Source: Zygnema cylindricum
Taxonomy: Eukaryota > Streptophyta > Zygnematophyceae > Zygnematales > Zygnemataceae
Assembly (NCBI GenBank): GCA_037447655.1
Contig: JBBHKE010000281.1
Location: forward strand, 64,001 to 124,122
Length of the DNA: 60,122 bases
Direction: 5' to 3'
The notes beneath the pieces were generated by a model, which was given only the letters and a program-made list of their open reading frames with translations, was not told the DNA's origin and made no database searches. This document shows, in pieces, positions 22,201 through 33,580 of the stretch (position 1 is the stretch's first letter; each line of letters starts with the position of its first letter). A program made the position numbers and the translations under genes.

Positions 22201-24779
22201 AACAGGGATGTAAGGTGTAATGTTGCCAGAGATGCAATTAAGAATGTGATGTTTAAACTAACAGTTAAAAGAAGGTAAAAAAAAACAACAGAATTAAGAT
22301 GCAGATATTTTGCTTTGTTTAAAACACCTTTCACACACGTGACTGGGAAAAGATATATCTGTTTTGCAAAGTTATGATTGATTGTTTTGCAGAGGTATAA
22401 CTGATATTTACTAGAACAGACGCATGATTCTTCCACATTTGAACAGATATTTCTGGCGTCTGATGGCATTTTTACTGTTTGGTATGCAAGTGTCGCTAAA
22501 ACTAACGGTGATATTGCAATTGATTTTCAAAGACATAAATCTTTCTACTTCAGACCCTTGCTACAACTAATTTTTTTCTTCTGACAACTTGCCTGGTCCA
22601 AGAATCGCAGAAACATCTTTTAGCTCTTTGAAACCGGCTGATAGAGTTTAAGCTTTTCTTGTTTCTATCTATTTTCTTTCCAATCAGTTTTTTCTTTTAC
22701 ATGGTGTAAATGCAGAAATTTGGCAAATGTGGGTACACTTGCGGCGACGAAAGCCATTTCGCTGATGGAGAAGAGCCATCCTCTTGTTTACTCGAACTAT
22801 GGCATCCTCCTGCTACAGACACAAAAAGAAAATCAGAAACCGTTTCATCCGATGGCCATCTCTATGAATGCACAACACACGCATCAGGAGGAAAATGTCA
22901 TCTTATTTTTGTCCTGGACGAATCAGGTTCCATGGCGGGAGATCCATGGAGACAATTACAGACAGCGGTGGATGGGTTTGTTGATACAAGGCTAAGGGAG
23001 GGACAAACTTCTGATATTATCTCCATTATTCAGTATTCTTCCGAGGCAAGAATTACAGCCGATGCAGTCCCAATCATAAGCCAAAAACATCGGAACCTTG
23101 TGCGTAAAGGAAGGGGTACCAATTTTGGTGTGGCTTTGAAAACCACTCGTGATTTCTTAAACAGGAGATCCACATGGTATTCACTTTACCAGCCTATGTT
23201 ACTGTTCCTTTCAGACGGAAAAATTCATTCGGAGGAGGATGGAATGAATGAAATGAATCAATTGAGGCTCGACTTTAATGACAAAATCTTGTGCTATACA
23301 GTCGCCTTTGGGAAAAAAGCAAATGTAGGACCTCTGAAAAAATTGGCTTCCTGCGGAGGTGGTGAATTTATACAGTCAATGAATGGGATAGAATTGAAAG
23401 GCTCATTGGTGGAAGTGGCTTCCAACTTAAAAAATAAAATCGCTTTAGTGGCGGCAGGTGAGTACATGAAATCACTTCGCTGAGGTGATTTGCCCGAATC
23501 TGTGCTTCAGCTTGATTTGAGCAGTTTAGGTTGGACAATACAGTTTGATAAGGCTCTATTCTATATAACCGGAGGCTTTTTTGACCGCAATTGAAACGTA
23601 GGTGTTGACTTTTCACCAGTCCTAGTCATTAGTCTTTTCTACACTATTCGAAAGAAATATATGCAATGGTGTTCTACCAGAAATCAAAATATTTTAGGAG
23701 TGATGTCAGCCAAACCTTATACACAGGCGTTACATATGAAAGGTATGCCACTGTATTTTTTTCTCCTAGAGGACTTGGCAAGGAATATTTCTGCTCGAGG
23801 CATCAGAGGAGGCTATTGAATGCAGCATGTAGAGATGTCCTGCAATTGGATTGAAATTAACTTGACTTATCAGAGAAAGTAGTTAGCTAAAGATTCTGAT
23901 TGAAGATACTTTTATCTCTTCGATAAAAATGTAGGATGTATTTTTGATTTTTAACTTTCTGTAAAAACTGGTACGTTACCGCAGGGGAAGGATTCTCAGA
24001 AACGTTCAAGCCACAAGCCCCATACTGTAGCTGTGAGTATTACTATTCAAAAAGTTTGTTTTAATTCTCGTTTATTGGGACTTATGCATGTCATTAAGTA
24101 TGGCTTTCAAGTCTTTATCCCTCTTCCATGCTAAAAATTCCCTAATCGGTACATGCAAGTTTCTTGTTTGTGTTTGAATATCGACTTTTTTTATTACTCT
24201 AATTTTCTAAAAGCCAAAATGTTTCATCAGAAGCATCCTTATCTAACAAAGTTGGTATTCATTTTGGTGTTGTTGATTCTGACGTACTTTTTCGATAACT
24301 TTGACAACATTAGATCACAGCAGGTTTTCAAATAAATTCTTTGCTGATAGAGAGATTCTAATTATGCCTTTTTGCCGACTTGTTGCAGCATGAGCAAATC
24401 CACAAAATTGAAGAACAGCAGAGTGCCGAAAATGAGGACTCCTATCGCGAGGAGACGAAAGCTGCCATTGCTGCTGTGCGCAAACGTTCAAAAACTATAG
24501 AAAAATTCCTTGCAGAAATTGGATTTCCGGTAAATTCAACAACCCTAATTTTTGCCACTTGTCGCAAGAAAAATCTGAATGATTTTGTACGGGTTTCTAA
24601 GTATTCCTTGATTGTCGTGGATCTTTCATGCGCAGATAAACCCAGGCCAAGTCAGCACTGCCCTAAAGGCTGCTAAGAAAAAGTATCATCCTGACAGGAA
24701 CTTGTTTGCTCCAATGGAAGTTAGAGTGTATGGTGAGGAGGTCACGAAAGTCCTTAACGAGCCTAGATTTGGGATCTAA
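13237..24779 (+). CDS. Large VLIG-like GTPase with Cys/His clusters, vWA and J-domain (multi-exon)
   Basis: Exons read from splice signals: 13237-13382, 13919-14276, 14603-14896, 15036-15467, 15553-18190, 19041-19222, 19505-19816, 20369-20590, 20945-21175, 21514-21807, 22716-23457, a tentative 23985-24032, 24389-24529 and 24636-24779. Product is about 2050 residues. The middle part (residues about 440-700) looks like a beta-propeller. The GTPase follows, with P-loop GKQSTGKS near residue 890, DFEG as G3 and INKD as G4, as in interferon-induced very large GTPases. Then come Cys/His clusters (GHPGEHDC, GHPGRHHAAHG), a vWA domain with full MIDAS (DESGS, T in GRGTNF, D in LSDG), a charged helix and a C-terminal HPD J-domain. 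No signal peptide or membrane segment, so probably cytosolic. Frame breaks near 16875-16890 and 19587-19595 and an unresolved exon 12/13 junction mean it is either a decaying gene or carries assembly errors. Function unknown. Confidence 0.82.
16985..17370 (+). other. GTPase core of the large GTPase gene
   Basis: Sub-feature. It starts with SSMGKQSTGKSYTLNHLYG (G1), has the TDGCWM stretch as probable G2, DFEGLGSFER as G3 and INKD as G4. Spacing and the QSTGKS variant of the P-loop resemble the VLIG/URG4 branch of large GTPases rather than Ras-like or dynamin-like families. The preceding helix ends LRWWTGKVLVI. All nucleotide-contact motifs appear intact downstream of the frameshift. Confidence 0.8.
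22031..22217. mobile_element. 187-bp miniature element in an intron of the GTPase gene
   Basis: The left end CACCTTATCATCGCTATTAG and right end ending GATGTAAGGTG are imperfect inverted repeats bounded by TA (22029-22030 and 22218-22219). The CGCTATTAGAGT block is shared with the larger element at 43153-43702. TA target and CACC ends suggest a Tc1/mariner-like miniature element. Confidence 0.6.
22870..23440 (+). other. von Willebrand factor A domain of the large GTPase gene
   Basis: Sub-feature. HLIFVLDESGSM begins the fold, with MIDAS residues D, S and S. The MIDAS threonine lies in GRGTNFGVAL and the second aspartate in PMLLFLSDGK. All five metal-coordinating positions are present, so metal-dependent ligand binding is plausible. 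Intracellular vWA domains commonly mediate protein complex assembly. Confidence 0.88.
24389..24779 (+). other. C-terminal J-domain-like segment of the large GTPase gene
   Basis: Sub-feature across the last two exons. Helix I is KTIEKFLAEIGF, helix II STALKAAKKKYHPDRN with the HPD tripeptide, and helix III EVRVYGEEVTKVLNE. The protein stops 5 residues later. HPD is the Hsp70-stimulating motif of DnaJ proteins; the long loop before helix III recalls auxilin-type J-domains. An AATAAA lies at 25002-25007, about 220 bases past the stop. Confidence 0.75.
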
Positions 24780-25975
24780 ATTCTTCTTCCAGGTATATTA
24801 TGACTAACTTCCAGTGAGTTAGCTCCAGTGTGACCAGTGGTTTCGAGTTCCATGGGCTAAGGAAGGCAAGATCTCAATGTTCAAAATTTGTACATTACGG
24901 AGTTATTTATAGCTGAATGTTATATTTTGTAAGAAGCAAGCTATACAGTGAATCGTCGTCAGTGTCAAAATATTAGTGGCGTGCGGGGTTACTCTAGTGT
25001 TAATAAATCTAATTCAGTTCCAGATGATATGACTGACTTTGAACGATGTTAAACAAAAAATAGCGTTAAGAAAAAACAATGCATCATTGACACTTGAAGT
25101 GGTAAGATTTAGTAGTACAGAAGTGTCATTCACGCTGATAGAAATAGACGGTGCATCCGCTAAGTATTTAGGATATATATTTAGGATATGGATAGGTGAT
25201 TGGGTGTGGAAGTAATGGATGACTAGGAATCTATGTATTGTATGTGTTCTTTTTTGTTTCAATATCACACGTAGAGTGTGAAAGGTACGAAATTTACGAA
25301 ATATACGAAATATACGAAACCTGCGAATACTACATAGCATTCGGAAAAAAAGTCGAAATCCGTACGAATTGGACAACTGGCCCAGAGTATGACGTGTTGC
25401 AGAAGGGATGACCTAAATTGGGGTTGATGTAATGATTACAAGTTTGGGAGGGGGATTGGTAAGTTGTTTCGCGTCTAGACGCACATTTATTGGTAGGCGC
25501 TTAGTGCGCATTTTATGTACGGTGTTTCGTTTGGTTTGTAGTGACGTTACGTTTGAAGTACTTTATATATTGAAACGTAGAGAGAAAGGTAATCTTTGTG
25601 AAGAAAAATTTACAATCGAAAATATTGGCTTTCGTGGAATACACTCTCTTGTGTGATATTTTGTGAATGCTTCCGCTTATCTTCTGTTAGGATTCAATGT
25701 GGAGAATCGTACGCGCGCGATATTTTGGTTCGCGTGGAACGATTCGCTTTTAAGTTTACTTTGATGATTTGTGTTGACGTCACGGTACTTCGCGATACTT
25801 TGATTCACGTAGGAGGGAAGAGTGAGAGAAAAGGGAAAAGCCTTGTAAAAAGGCTTCGGCCAATTGTTATATAAAGATATTTTATATAAAGATATTTTTG
25901 TGGCCAATTTGTGTTTATTCTTTTGTGCTTCCGCTGCATACCACCTTTGTGGTATATCTTACACCAGGTGTCAGA
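24780..25975. other. Intergenic; possible LTR-like tail, no gene
   Basis: A direct repeat TATATAAAGATATTTT lies at 25868-25897 and resembles a doubled TATA region. The purine run GGGAGGGGGATTGG at 25445 and TTACACCAGGTGTCAG at 25960 recall LTR-element borders, but no partner LTR or target duplication is visible, so it is not called as one. Confidence 0.35.
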
Positions 25976-25979
25976 ACCC

Positions 25980-26965
25980 ACCTGACATGCAACAGATCAG
26001 TCCAAAGAGGCATTCATGCCACGTGGCAGCAGGAGGCTGCCTCTCACATGCCGCTCATCTCGGTGAGGTGTCCCGAAGCCTCCGAAATCCCTCCGCTCCG
26101 CTTCCGCCCGCCCAAGCCCCGCAGCCCCCGCTAGCCCCCACGTGCGCGCTAGCGTGCGCAACGGCCGCCGGCCCCCGCAGGTGGCGGCCGCCCGCCTCCT
26201 CGCCGCGCACGGGGGCCAGATGGGAAGCTGGAGAAGCCGGGACTCCTCCGGCTGCAGTACACTTGTGACGTCAGCAGTACCAGCGCGAGCGAGCCAGAGC
26301 AGCAAGCCACGTCAGCAAGACGCACCGGTCACACTCGAAACCCGTAAACCACGCCGACCCGAGGCGGCAAGCAGCGATGGCGAGCCGCGCCCCCAACGCC
26401 ACGTCAGCAAGCCACGCCGACAAAAATGTCGAGTGGCAATATTTGTACTAGAGAGGAATACGACCAAAGCATGCCAGTTCACCCAACAATAGTCCACGTT
26501 AGCAAATCATGCCAAGTAGGCAGCCACCGGAGCAAATCATTTCAGCCGATTGGATATCAATTTCGACACATCAGCCAGACGCATTGTCACGCCACGTCAT
26601 CATCCACGTCAGCCGCGCCAGCAAGAGCTTCCCGAGCGACACGTGCGAGCCGACCAGCCATGACATGCGACCTTTCAATTCCGTTTGTTTTGTCGTTTTC
26701 CGCGTCCCTCGAGCCCAGCCGGATGGCCTGTAGCAAGACTACCAGCGGCTCTTCCTTTCACGCGCTCTGTTGCCACGTGTGCATAAACCACGCGATGCCA
26801 CGTGGCACAATTACAGAGCCTTGCACGATTTTGACGCCGGATGACGGCCAGCAGCAGAGCAGGGGGTCGCCGCAGTTGACAACCGGACTGGCATTCGGTT
26901 TCGCCGACCGTCTGCAAAACATCTTCATGGCGGCTTCTGGAATGGGAAGATACACGTGTGTGTAC
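25980..26965. promoter_or_regulatory. GC-rich island with many CACGT cores
   Basis: This stretch is strikingly GC-rich compared with its surroundings. It contains at least ten CACGT/ACGTCA cores: CCACGTGGC (26018), CCACGTGCG (26137), GACGTCAGC (26268), CCACGTCAGCAAG (26308, 26399), a pair in CCACGTCATCATCCACGTCAG (26591), ACACGTGCG (26639), CCACGTGTG (26774), CCACGTGGCAC (26798) and ACACGTGTG (26951). Such cores are bZIP/bHLH sites (G-box, UPR-type). No gene start is recognisable on either side, so the island could be an orphan promoter, an LTR or an old element. Confidence 0.5.
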
Positions 26966-26973
26966 GGAAACTA

Positions 26974-27578
26974 CACCGCGAATCGTAATTACAGTAAATT
27001 ACTCTAATTCGGTCGCTCGAAATTTCGACTCTATCACATCAAATAGAGTAATCGATTCTAATTTTTTCATTATTCTAATTTAGGTAAGTTTAATTAGCGT
27101 AACAAAATTGTAATATAGGTTTGTCTTAAATAGTGTGGAGTTCGACCGTGCAAAATTGTACTTTTTTAAGAAAAAAGGTACAATTAATGATTTAATATAA
27201 TCGCGCTCGCACGTGAAATCGCACTAAACGAAAAATGAATCTCATCGAAAAAAAGCCGTTCGCATAACTCTCGTCCGTCGACAGCATCGTCGTCAGTGTG
27301 AACATTAACTGACATTCAGCGCGACAAATAATACCTACGTCATAATCACGTCAAAACTATACGGACTGACAGATTTTGAACGTCTACGTAATTTAGTGTT
27401 CATAATTTCAGCGCGTATATTTATTACCGACATAACCCAATATAGAGTAGTTAAATAAATTAGAGTAAACTTCCTCTGTGAAAAAGTTCTATCACATAAA
27501 TTAGAGTTCATTACTCTAATTGTTTTTTTTTGCTTTTTTACTCTAATTTTTTCATTACTCTAATTACGATTCGCGGTG
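26974..27578. mobile_element. 605-bp TA-target miniature inverted-repeat element
   Basis: Inverted termini CACCGCGAATCGTAATTA and TAATTACGATTCGCGGTG are perfect, flanked by TA at 26972-26973 and 27579-27580. The interior is AT-rich with repeated TTACTCTAATT and no coding capacity. TA duplication fits a Tc1/mariner-like (Stowaway-type) non-autonomous element, although the terminal sequence is not the usual Stowaway CTCCCTCC. Confidence 0.85.
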
Positions 27579-27824
27579 TACCACCTATGTAGTGCTACCC
27601 AAATTTTGACGAAATTAAGAAATGACCAAAATATCAATTTCACTTAACACCACTCATTAGTGAAGTTACATTTCCGTTAAGTTAGTTAAGTTTTTTCCAT
27701 TTCCATGGTTTACTATATCGTTGAAATGGGCTTTTCTATTCATCAAGTAAGAGACTTCGAGTATGGTTCAAACAAGTTGGCATACAAATGGGGCTCTTAT
27801 TTTATGGAAGAAGGCAACGAAAAA

Positions 27825-27834
27825 NNNNNNNNNN
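27825..27834. other. Assembly gap (10 N)
   Basis: Ten Ns; the nominal length says nothing about the true gap size. Flanks are AT- and CT-rich low-complexity sequence. Confidence 0.99.
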
Positions 27835-29708
27835 TATACATTTTTCAAGTTTATAACAGCTACTACTATCTCTATTTCTGTGCTTGTTTCTCTTTCTCTT
27901 TTCTGCTCTCTCTTTTCATCTCTAACCGTTTATATATGTATTACTTCATCTTCTATTTTTTCTCCCTCTCCCTCTGTTTCGTCTTTTCTCTTTCTCTTTG
28001 TTCGTGTCTTTATCTCTATCATCATCGACAATATTTGAACTTTTTACATATCCGATGGGTTTTGTACTACCCATCGATGTTATTACTATGTTGTTTTTTT
28101 ATTCTAAAATAAGACAACAACATTATTTGAAATCATATTTCTAACATCGTTATCTTGAGTTGTAGGAGATGAAATTCTCCGACCGAAGGGGATATTTTAC
28201 AAAAGGCGTCAAATCACCAAGAGGAATGCCTAAACCGTTTTTTGCCAGTCAACCCTAATATCTCCCCCTTTGAATCAAAGAAAGGTGTTTAAAACATCGT
28301 GGAAAAAAGGTGGTAAAGAAACTCTCCTCTTTAACACACTTAGTGAAGAAATATTTTCAAATCCGTGCAGTTGACTTCTTGCGTATTAAAGATGGAATGA
28401 GTTTGAAAAGAAAAAGCCTAAATACCAAAAGAAGTGTTTTTCACTACTTGCAAGGTAGAAAGTGTTGTCAAATAAGAAGAAAAAAACGTCAAATCAAAGA
28501 AAAGAAGGCAACCGAATTTGCTGAAAGCGATGAGTTAATAATAGGATATGCAAAAGAGCGAATGTTAGGCAAGAAAAAAATGTTAGAAAATTTGCAGCGA
28601 ATTGGAAATGAAAAAACGAAAAAACGAAAGAAGAAGAGCGACCGAATCTTCCCGGCCCGATAAGGTAAAGAAGAGAGATTGAAAAGAGGGAATTTGGGCA
28701 CCTATAGAAATTGTGTCAAAAATCCTTCCTGTTGACTACTTGCACGCTAAATATGGTATCGGATGTTTGACCAGAAAGTATGCAGCCTTGGCCGAAGGTT
28801 TTGGAAGTGACCGGCGGTGTAAAACGAGTATACATTGGTTATAGTGTAGCTATGAACTTGTTGACATGCAAACCTATTTTTTTTTCCCTTTGTGGTTCTT
28901 TCATTTTTTTCGTATTTTAGGCCAGTCAACCTCATTCTGAAAACGTATAATTATTAAATTGACGAGTCTTGGAATTGAGCCGGTACATATTGTGCAACAA
29001 AATGTTGTATAGCGAACATCGTGTGCAAATCGACAAATTGTACGCGTCAGGTAAGAGATTCGAAACTGGATTCTGTTTGGATTCGATAAGCGATCAGTGA
29101 TAGTTTATCGCCGATGCCAGTGCGGCCACGTCAGAATGAAATGAGTCAAGATGCGAGCTCGGCTTATGTAAGCTCACGTCCTCATAATTCAACGCAATCT
29201 ACAGCTTTATAGGATGCCAAGCTGTAAATTCCAATCGAAATGTCGTCCTTCGCATTTTTTTGTACGATTTTACACTTACGATTTAGCGTGTAGCCGCTTA
29301 AATTGACTTTTTACGGTCGACAAATTTCGTTGGTGTATGACAGAAACTGTTACATGCTCGAACTTATGTTAACAAAATAACGGAATATCGTCATCGTGAA
29401 CATGATATTCACACAGAATTTTATCGAAGAAACAAATTTTATGTTCAATCATGGCCGCGGTATAGCGTGGCATGTAATGGTTGCAAATCCTCAAACGACA
29501 AAATTAAGGTATTGTATTTTACAGAATCCGTGCATATTCACACCCAACCGTACTGCTTATTTTGTTGTAAATGCGTAAAACTTTACAAAGAATCTTTGCC
29601 AATACTCTCCGAAAAAAAATCGTTGTTTATGGTGGGAAAAAGCATTTAATTGTTCCTATATATGCTTTAACATTGTGCTTTTTAATTTATCCTGTGTGAT
29701 TTCTTTAA
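27835..29708. other. No gene seen
   Basis: Low-complexity pyrimidine-rich sequence (27850-28030) and purine-rich sequence (28300-28660) give open frames rich in Ser/Phe or Lys/Arg that I regard as compositional. A stretch with TTGACT and CTTGCG near 28368 recurs loosely at 28730. Confidence 0.5.
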
Positions 29709-29711
29709 AAA

Positions 29712-30412
29712 GGGTGAAGTTCCATCAGACATTTCTGTAATCGTACGGCCAACGTACGGCCAACTCTACAGACCGGGTCGATTGAGTCGATGTTCCATCA
29801 CGTAGAGTTTGTAAACCGCGTGTTCTCAATTGACTGGCGCCACGCAAACTACGGTCCGATTTTAAAAATCTTTCAGATTTTTAGCACCGACAAACTTAAC
29901 TTCAAATCTTCACTTGCGTACCATGTACGTGCGTACTTTGACATAACTTTTTTACTTTTACGCCGGCTCTTTTTTTAGGGTTTATGTTTTTGAACATAAT
30001 GAAAGTCATATTTGAGAGAAATAGTGTGACGAACAAAAGTTAGCGAAAATAGCGTGACAAGGGAATTTTACTAAATTTCGTCTTTGTTTATTTTGAAAAG
30101 CCCGTGTCATGTGAAAATCATAAGATTTTTCGTCGGTGTTACATCATGACACGTAGCTTAATTGTCCACGGTGTCACGGATTTTTTTTTCCCACCTCCTC
30201 GAGGTGGGTTGACAATTACAGAGTAAATGAAGTGAACTCCTCGCAGATGAACATCCGACGACCAGTATTACCTCTAAGACCTTCAAAGAGCATTGACAAG
30301 ATTCTCTGTAATGTTATTTTTCGTATAAAAACAAAGTAGGCAGTATGATTTAGTACGGAGAGTCGCGGATTTTTGTAAACTTCCCCACTTTTAGCCTGAT
30401 GGAACGTAACCC
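29712..30412. mobile_element. PIF/Harbinger-type non-autonomous element 4
   Basis: Left end GGGTGAAGTTCCATCAGAC, right end GCCTGATGGAACGTAACCC, imperfect inverted repeats. TAA follows the right end (30413-30415); the left flank is AAA, so one target copy has changed. Non-coding. It abuts the next element. Confidence 0.8.
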
Positions 30413-30415
30413 TAA

Positions 30416-31118
30416 GAGCGTTGCTTCATTAGGCTGTCAATATAAACATCAAAAAATCGTTTATTGAACCGACCGTTCCATTGTGTCGGGTTAGTAACCG
30501 ACAATATTTTCGCGTGGCACACTTTGAATGGTTCACGTAATGTATGAATACGATTTTGGTAATCTTCACAGAATCTTTGACAGCGAATTCTCACCACATA
30601 TTTGTACCAGCGAAGGTTAAAAAGTAACTCGAACAACGGACTGAATAAAATCTGTACGGGCGGACAAAGCTTAAGATTTGTAAAAGCGTACTAGCATGTC
30701 AAAATGGTTAGTAGATGGCAACAAAAGCGCGAAAGTATATCCTCCATCAAAGATTTTCTTGCGGCTTCGGGTGGCCTCGCATCCTCCCTGGCAGAAGGCA
30801 CATGTCATATGAGACGTATACCCCCCTGGTCTCGTGGTCGTCCTGAATATTTTTCACTTTTCCACAAGGCACGATGCTATTAGTTTAGGCATTGAGGAGA
30901 CCTTCTCCGAGTCATTTGTTGCCAAATGAAAGTGTTTGATGATGGCGTATCCGACTATGCATCCGAAGGTCCACATTTACGCCCATAAACGTGGAGAATG
31001 AAATCCCTCATTCAGTAGGCTTATTTTTCTAGCAATTTTATTTTTCTGGTACGTCACTGTACAAAACAGCATAACTTTCAGTAAACAACGACATTTTTTC
31101 CCTAATGGAACCTCAATC
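30416..31118. mobile_element. PIF/Harbinger-type non-autonomous element, same family as 8293-9007
   Basis: Starts right after the TAA shared with element 4. Ends are decayed: GAGCGTTGCTTCATTAGGC on the left and CCTAATGGAACCTCAATC on the right, followed by TAC. The interior aligns with 8293-9007 over most of its length. Confidence 0.72.
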
Positions 31119-31379
31119 TACGGGGGGACATCAGTTGTGAACCAGTTTTTCTTTCACCGACGTCTGCAAACGGTTCGCATCGACGGTCTTCGTGAGTCAG
31201 GACCTTTTGGCCATGTACCGGATATGTCAAGATTGAAAAGTATAGCTGTACCAAAAACAGAATGTCGGTGAAATTCCTTTAGAGAATCTGCTTTTAACTT
31301 TTTATGCGGCGTGTTAGACAAAAGCAAATTACCAAATGCAAGCGCAAAAAGCCAAAAACACTTTAGTTTTGATCCCTTA

Positions 31380-32085
31380 GGGTATGTCCCCATGTACAAC
31401 TAACTTAGCGAACTTAATTTGTTTTTTAGCGCGGATCCGCCTAACCCGGTTTTCGAGTGTCCCTATGTGTCAAAATGAAATAGTAACTTACGTTTGTGAC
31501 GGTTGTATGTGTCGACAATACCTGTGACGGTTGTCAAAGTCTACAATATGCGTTGTCGCACATTATTTTTTGGAACTGCTTGTGACGTCGCATGTCTTTC
31601 CGTGACATTTGTGGACGTATCGCCTTCGAGCCTGTGCTGTTCCATGGTTGAAGAAGATGCGCTTTGCCTTTGCGTCTCTTGTCCGGCCGTCGTGAAATGG
31701 CGTCGCAATCTTGAGACCCTTGCAAACAAAAAATCGTACCGGATGAAAACGGACAAAACAAAACAAATTGCGTAGTTTTCCTCTTCACTTCAAATCATTT
31801 CATTTTTTTTGAAAATTTCGACACGTGCAAATATTAGTTCCTATTTGCGATAATACTTTGATTTTAAACACATCGCCAATCTGTTTTAAAGAAAAGTTTA
31901 AAGATAGCGTTTTACGTGGCCGTGGGTTGAAAATCACAATACGACGACATGTAGTACATTCTAAGTTCGAGGATGACGCAAAATGTAGTTCTACTTTTCT
32001 TTTTATGGTTGTAACTCAGGCGGCGTTAAGTTTTAGAGGAAAACGACAGAAAAAAAACCCTTAAGTGGCACATGGGGACATACCT
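31380..32085. mobile_element. Non-autonomous TIR element, family with GGGTATGTCCCC ends
   Basis: Left end GGGTATGTCCCCATGT (31380) and right end ACATGGGGACATACCT (ending 32085) are inverted repeats with TTA on both sides (31377-31379, 32086-32088). Same 3-bp target type as the Harbinger elements, but different terminal sequence. Non-coding; overlapping short frames at 31503-31788 lack recognisable domains. Its right end matches the left end of the element at 43734. Confidence 0.8.
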
Positions 32086-32088
32086 TTA

Positions 32089-33580
32089 GACCAGATACCG
32101 TACACCACCCATCGCTATTAACGTTGTAATCAGTACACCGTATTTCGCTATTAGCATTAATAGTCTTCCGCCACTTAAAAACATCTTTTCACCCACTTAA
32201 AAACATCTTTTCACCTTACACAATTGTACGATTTTCATTTTGAGACCGCTTACTGGAAGCTGAGAATCTTCTCCTTTCAGTTGCAACAGTCAGGGCAACA
32301 ATCCGACAGGTGTGTACGGATAAAAAATGTTTTAAGAGGCAAAAAAACATTAACACTAGAAGCGAAACATGGTGTAGTTACATTTCTAAAGGATTTTTTT
32401 GATTCAATGCACAAGTCAGTGTTACTAACACATTCAGGTTGTCCAATAAGAAATCAATTCCGAAGTCGCACTTCAACGTAGTTCATTCTAATTTAGTGTT
32501 GAACACAGTTGGTAACTCTAACATAGATATATGAGTACGTAGCGTGCAACTAAAGAAAAGTACAAGAAATAAGTTGTAATTCAACCTACACTAATACCAC
32601 TAATTTGGTCACTAATATTTTTAAATAAGTAGAAAATCCTTCCCTTAGAAAATGGTGCAACTTATTTACCTCTTTCCCCCGCACCCAATAATGAACATTA
32701 CAAATAGCGTGTCGAAAGCATCCCAAACAAAGTCTTTTTTTCCCCACTGCCATCTTGTGTTTCATTATTCAAACCATGGATGCTGAACTCTTCTGAACTG
32801 GAGGCTCAAGCCAAGGACTTCCCAACCACCGCCGTAGCAAATCGTGACAAAACCCTTTAACATTCTTATCTCTAGAAAGCAATACTCCAGGATGACACAC
32901 AATGATTTTAACTATGTCACCTGTCTGTACTAGGGTTATAAATTTAAACGCCCCCTTATTGAAACAAAATTTGCAGTCTCCTCAAGTCACCTACTTCAGA
33001 ATTCTTATCCTCTTATCCCCTACTGTCAAATTCATTTAGAGACATGAAACAGCATTGCCAATTCTAAATAAAAACTGTCAAATAACATACTTTTTCATAA
33101 AGACAACCTAGCGGAAAGATTCCCATTCATCGTTGGTAAAATTTTACATCAGGATAGCTTCTCAGGGTCATAGATTCCTTCAAATAAAAAAACAAGCTTA
33201 TAAGAATTAGAGAGCATAATTTGAGCATAATTGACAAATGATCAAGAAGTTTTCAAGAAGTATAATTTGATGAAAGCACCTACTATGGAATAGAAGAAGC
33301 ACTATCCTGGTTGGGACTAATTTGTCAGACTACGTGTGAAAAATTGTTTAAATCATTGACATATTCATACAATGCTATGAGACAACCTTCATCCTCCACC
33401 TCCAGCGGACGATTGTGAGTTAGGACTGAAGAGCCAGTCTCTCCAGTGCACAGATGTGTGAGAAAAAATGACAACAGCGCCGGCATCATGATATTTGCAG
33501 TATCCCAGTCTTCCCTCGCACCAGCTTTGCCAATGCTTCTACCCTACCACAACATGCCCTGTCAACTTGGTCTAATCTCA
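32089..33580. other. Downstream flank of the GLG1-like gene
   Basis: Contains relic ends of the TA-target family near 32101-32160 (TACACC and CGCTATTA blocks). Otherwise AT-rich sequence that should include the 3' UTR of the minus-strand gene ending at 33581. No separate gene seen. Confidence 0.5.

Noticed and set aside
25424-25990. Solo LTR ending in TTACACCA
   Set aside because: TATA-like repeats and a purine run are suggestive, but no matching LTR, TG start or target duplication could be found.
26142-26492. Arg/Pro/Ala-rich open frames in the GC-rich island
   Set aside because: Open on both strands because of high GC; no start context, no domain, no homology recognised.
31503-31788. Several overlapping frames around 31.6 kb
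   Set aside because: They lie inside a non-autonomous TIR element and have no protein motifs.
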